A program made the position numbers and the translations under genes. From assembly GCA_030063045.1 (NCBI GenBank), contig JAQSEB010000031.1, forward strand, positions 558,001-622,000: a stretch of DNA of 64,000 nucleotides. The letters run 5' to 3'. Under the pieces are notes generated by a model, which ran no database searches, was not told where the DNA came from, and was given only the letters and a program-made list of their open reading frames with translations. This stretch comes from Pratylenchus scribneri (taxonomy: Eukaryota; Nematoda; Chromadorea; Rhabditida; Pratylenchidae). Positions 59,913 through 64,000 of the stretch are shown here, one piece after another (position 1 is the stretch's first letter; each line of letters starts with the position of its first letter).

Positions 59913-61630
59913 TGATGCCTGAAGGCACAATTGCCAAACAATATTGAACCAATACTAAATTTGTTACTTTTTCATATTTTCGATCTCGTAAAATGAATGA
60001 AAATAAATTTATTATCCAAAATATAAATTCAGATTAATTCTATGCCTCTCCATTAAAAAATTTGGGTTAAGCCACCAAACAGTTTTGGCCATTAACACAA
60101 AATAATATTGTTATGTTCCTAAAATTCCCAAACAATTTTAATAAAACCATCCCATCTATTTTCCACTTCCTTTTTTCTTTCCAATTGGATTGTTTTTCTC
60201 CCAAAAGGCACACCGAGAATGGCCTGTCGCCCTTTCACGTGAATTTCACTTGGAATTGGGAATAATAAGAATAAGGGCGGCCGGCCTCGCTTTCCTTCCT
60301 CCTCGTCCCATTTGTCGTCCTCGGCCCATTTTATCCGTCCCTCCTTCTCTTCCCTCTTTTTCACCCAATCCGCCGACAACTGACTGAATACACGGCAATT
60401 TATAAAAGGAAATGGTTTGGGTGTATTTGGTTCATTTCTTTGTGAAGATATGTTTGATTGAATTCTTCCATTATTATTTAATTTGTTTACATTTTTTTAT
60501 TTAAATCGAAATTGATAAGCGCAGTTTTCCCTCCATTTCCTTCTTTCCTTTGTTCACCCACCCAAATATGCCCTTTTTATGATCACGAGGTCATCAAAAT
60601 GGGCCAATTTATTGTCACCACATGCCCATCCACATTATCATCATCCCAAATATCCTCCGGGCCCATCAGATGCGTCGATTCGACCATTTTCGTCTGCCCT
60701 CTTCATTCTCACGTGGTTCCACCAATTTGGCCAAATCGAAAGAGGATAAGGGAATTTTGTTATTTTGAGGCATTTGGGTATTCCCCAATTGTCCGGTAAA
60801 CATTGAATGACTATTTTCAACGTGACTTTCCTCGAGACATGGATTCCAAAAATTGCATCAGCTAAGCAAAATGCAAAAACTCAAAATAGCAAATGGCTTT
60901 TTTTGCCCATTTTTATGGCCATAATCAATCACGAGGCCAATACTCTTTCCACATTTTCTCTCCATTTCATCTCATTCAATTCCTTCTTCCTCATTTGCCC
61001 ATTCACGTGTTTTTCCTCCTTCCTTTCATTTTGTTTTGGTCCATGGCCTTTCTTTCCCTCCTTTTCCCCATTTATTCCCATCCATCCAACATTCTTCATT
61101 CATCTCTTTTTTTTCCTAACATTTGCCCACCCAATCCATTTTTATTCTGCAAATTTTGCACACCGTTCCAAACGGAGGAATATAAATTGCCAATTGGAAT
61201 GACTCTTGGCCATCCCCCTCTCCCCTTCAAATAAACAACAAAATTCTCCATCCATCCTCGACCAATGCACATTTTCCTCTGTTTTGCTGGTCGTTTCATC
61301 TCTCCACAATCTTTATTATAAAATAATAGTTCATCCACCCTCAAATTAACCAGTTTCCCACCATCGACACTCCATGAGGCAGTCAAGGCCACGAAAATGG
61401 AGTGAAAGGGTTTTTGGCCCGGACTTTTCATATTCGATTCCATTTCCCCATTCTTCCACCCATCCATCTACCTTTTATTATTATTTACCTTTTCTTTCAT
61501 TTCGCCCAGCTGATATGGGGTGGAAATAAAAGGGGCGGTCAAGCAGGATTAGCGAATTCTCCTCCCCAAAATCAGCGATTTAATTTCCCATTAATTTCCA
61601 TTTAAGTCCTAACTAACAAAAAAACACAAA
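59913..61630. other. Gene-poor region after MSH6
   Basis: The first part holds MSH6 3' signals. From 60.2 to 61.3 kb the plus strand is strongly pyrimidine-rich (CCTCC, TTCATTC, CCCATTT words), so long open frames are expected by chance; the 131- and 113-codon frames at 60.8-61.2 kb overlap each other in different frames and have no motif. TATAAAAGG at about 60402 resembles a TATA box. Nothing here can be assigned as a gene. Confidence 0.4.
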
Positions 61631-62177
61631 TTGTCCAAAATGTGTATTCGGCCAAACTATTTAATCCATCCCGAACGGCCAATTCCCCCACTTGGACCTG
61701 AATGGAATTGGGGAATTCATCAACAACGACATCAATATATTCACAATCGGCAGGGGAATTCCTCAATGGATCATCTGCTTAAGGTACAATCCCCCAAAAT
61801 ACCCTTTCCTAATGACAAATATGGCCATCGCACCCAATCTTCTTAGGGCAATTCGATCTCTTATTTTTAATCCATATTACACCTTCATTAAATATGCCAT
61901 TCCGCCTGCTCAAATTCTTTAATTTCAGATCAAATTCCATCCCGATTTTCGTTCCCCAATTCAACAAAAAATGTTCGCCACATTTGCCAGCATTTTCGAG
62001 TGCAGTTTCCTCTTCGTCGCAACAATTTCTGCCCTTTTTTCCATTGTTCAACCAAAAATGAAGAATGGCCTTTTGCTTTTGGCCCTTCCCATTTGTGCCA
62101 TCATTCCCACAGTGACAGGGGCAAATGGCGGGAAGGAGGAAAATGAACAACAAATGGATGGAGGAAGCCAACAATAA
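61631..62177 (+). CDS. Doubtful small protein with hydrophobic segments
   Basis: This is not a recognised family. Two exons would join in phase: one from about 61631 to 61782, ending MDHLLK|GTACAA, and one from about 61929 (TTTCAG|ATCAAATTC) to the TAA at 62175-62177. The first encodes a Pro-rich segment (PERPIPPLGPEWNWGIHQQR). The second encodes FASIFECSFLFVATISALFS and NGLLLLALPICAIIPTVTG, two likely membrane helices, then a polar Gln/Asp tail. Matching phase, a good acceptor and well-separated helices favour a real exon pair. Absence of any family match and low-complexity surroundings argue against it. It could be the 3' end of a longer gene whose upstream exons I cannot see. Confidence 0.35.
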
Positions 62178-62393
62178 TTGAATGAATGGAAATGGAAAAA
62201 TGAAGGGAATTGAATGAGGGGAACAAAACAATGAACGAACGGGTCGAACTCAATTTTAACGCCAAATATTAATTAACAAAAAGAACACAGCAATATACCC
62301 TCTCCACTCACAAAAAACATATTTATTTGTTTATTTAAAATAAAATAAAATAAAAATAAAATGAAAAAATATCGAATGAATATTCAAAATCGT

Positions 62394-64000
62394 TGTTTCT
62401 TCAAAATTTCTGGTCTCCAGGTCAATGGATGTGTTTCTTCCGTCTAAATAAATTAAATATAATTTTGGAACAATTTCCCATCCAAAACCAACCGCTTCCG
62501 GGTTTTCCTTCCACATTTTAATGGATTTATCTGCTTCGGCTGTGATCAATCGAGTGCCGGATTTGTCAAAACAAAGGGCAAAAATGCCGCATTCGGAGTC
62601 GATTGAACCGGGTTGTGGCGGAGGATGTTCCTTTTGGAAACAAAAACCGGATTTGAAGTCCCAAAAATGCATTGTGCCGACATCGCCTTTTTTAAAATTA
62701 AATAAGGGTTATTGAAGAGGGAGGGGAATTACCTCCGGAAATGATGACTCCATCCTCGTTGATTGCCAACGAATTTATCATTGTATTTTGGCCACTCAAA
62801 TTCTGCATAAATTCTCCATTTGGCAATTTCCACAATTTTATGTTGTCTGTTGAGCCAGAAGCAAACATATTCAACGTTGGATGCAAAGCCAATGATCGAA
62901 CACTTTTCTGAAGAATTCCATTAAAATTATTTTTAATAATAATTTCTTAATTTTACCTTGTGATTTGTGAGGGTGCAAACACTTTTTCCACTGGCCAAAT
63001 CCCATAATTTTATTGTCGAATCATGACTGCCCGTTATGATTTGCGGATTTGAAGCCTGACAGACCACCGATGCCACCGTATCCCGGTGCCCACTTAAACA
63101 GTGAATTTGGGCTTTTGTTCGCATATCCCATATCTGTGATTTGCAATTTATTTTAATTTGTTTCGAAAATTTACCCTGGCAGTGGAGTCTCTGGCGCATG
63201 TGACCAAAATATCAATTGTTGGATGCAATGCCAAATCCTGAACTGCACTCAAATGGCCGTGATAATGTCGAACAACTTTGTTCTGCTCCAAATCCCAGCA
63301 TTTTACCTTTTTAATTACAATTTAATTTATCATTCATTAATATAAATAAACCTGCTTATCTTCGCCCGCACTAAACAAATATGGATGTCTAGGCGATATT
63401 TTCACTGCTCTAACTGCGCTGATATGGCCAGTCAATGAAAGTTTTAATTGCCCACTTGCCAGATCCCAAATCTAAAAATTTAAATATGCCTAATTATTAA
63501 TTCTTTCTTTTTTATTTTGCTTACCTTCACAATTCGATCGGCCCCACCACTGGCAAACCATTCATTGTTCGGCTCAACATCCACTGCTCTAACCCAGCCA
63601 GTATGTCCCGAAATGACACGATATAATTTCCATGGAGCATGCCATTTTGGTTTTGTAATTAAATTGGCACGAGATGGCAGCAATGCTCGAACAGTCCCAT
63701 CTTGTGCTTTTTGAGATGTGCCTAATTGGGCAATTTGTTTTTCTCCTGCTGATGAAGTTCCTCCTCCACCCGGCCCTGCGGTTATTGCCAATGGTGAATC
63801 TGATGATGAATATTCGTATTTTGAATAAATATTCACAATATTTGCTTACTTTCATTTGCCACAGCAGCCGCTATAGCATCCCGATCGCTTTTTGGCAATC
63901 GCAAAACTTCCTCGGTTTTACGTCGTTTCGCTTCTTCAACGGCTTTGATCACATGGGAAAAATTGCTTCGAATTTTCGTATTTCGCCATATTTTTTCACT
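62394..64000 (-). CDS. PLRG1: Pleiotropic regulator 1 (PLRG1/Prp46), WD40, 5' end cut by window
   Basis: Core subunit of the CDC5L/Prp19-related spliceosome complex. The stop is TGA at 62394-62396. The 5' end continues beyond base 64000, so the start codon is not in view. The visible N-terminal part has [19 protein letters not shown] and [20 protein letters not shown]. Seven WD repeats follow, beginning with [20 protein letters not shown], then [78 protein letters not shown] and [18 protein letters not shown], and closing with [19 protein letters not shown]. The last exon gives [18 protein letters not shown] sequence and the conserved basic end KKQRF. Intron positions all fit GT-AG. Confidence 0.94.

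Overview
The window is nuclear DNA from a nematode. It is AT-rich, its genes are broken by many very short introns (mostly 35-60 bp, ending in TTTTAG or TTTCAG), and several genes carry a splice-acceptor-like TTTTAG/TTTCAG just before the start ATG, as expected for spliced-leader trans-splicing. The proteins match conserved metazoan families and fit C. elegans-type architectures. At least five introns begin with GC instead of GT, a frequency that would suit cyst-nematode-like Tylenchomorpha. That placement is an inference; no species is claimed.

Layout, left to right. 1-5.7 kb is gene-poor and holds one unrecognised spliced gene (2.0-3.6 kb, +) with two GC-AG introns. 5.75-11.0 kb (+) is the 3'-5' exonuclease DIS3L2, whose largest intron holds repeats and lacks a normal AG acceptor. 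11.2-12.2 kb (-) is a REXO4-like exonuclease, tail to tail with it. 12.75-14.3 kb (+) is an SLC10/bile-acid-transporter-type carrier. 14.9-19.0 kb (-) is SNAPC4, the Myb subunit of the snRNA activating complex. 19.2-19.5 kb (-) is V-ATPase subunit e. 19.5-23.3 kb is repeat-rich: a GC-rich hairpin, a roughly 1.4 kb array of a 31-bp minisatellite, and a 618-bp foldback element inserted on the splice acceptor in front of RNASEK (23.3-23.7 kb, +). 23.8-25.6 kb (-) is mitochondrial tyrosyl-tRNA synthetase. 26.6-30.2 kb (+) is V-ATPase subunit a. 30.7-34.4 kb (-) is the M28 peptidase ERMP1, and 34.7-36.3 kb (-) is LUC7-like. 36.9-39.0 kb (+) is RAD17, and 39.6-41.5 kb (+) is a PAP2-type lipid phosphatase. 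41.6-42.5 kb (-) SPF30/SMNDC1 and 42.7-44.8 kb (-) USP39 look like an operon. 45.4-46.6 kb (+) is triosephosphate isomerase and 46.9-48.8 kb (+) the spliceosomal cyclophilin CWC27. 48.9-52.0 kb (-) is the LIM/transglutaminase-like protein LTD-1/hillarin. 52.0-55.2 kb has no recognisable gene. 55.25-59.9 kb (+) is MSH6. 60-62.2 kb has only a doubtful small membrane protein. 62.4 kb to the right edge (-) is PLRG1, cut at its 5' end by the window.

Themes: five spliceosome proteins (LUC7L, SPF30, USP39, CWC27, PLRG1) plus the snRNA transcription factor SNAPC4; three V-ATPase-associated membrane proteins (subunit a, subunit e, RNASEK) within 11 kb; two genome-integrity genes (RAD17, MSH6). I found no wholly new multi-gene system. 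The most unusual signals are where mobile elements meet splice sites (disl-2 intron 7897-9862 and the RNASEK leader), the paired GC-rich hairpins, and the GC-AG introns.
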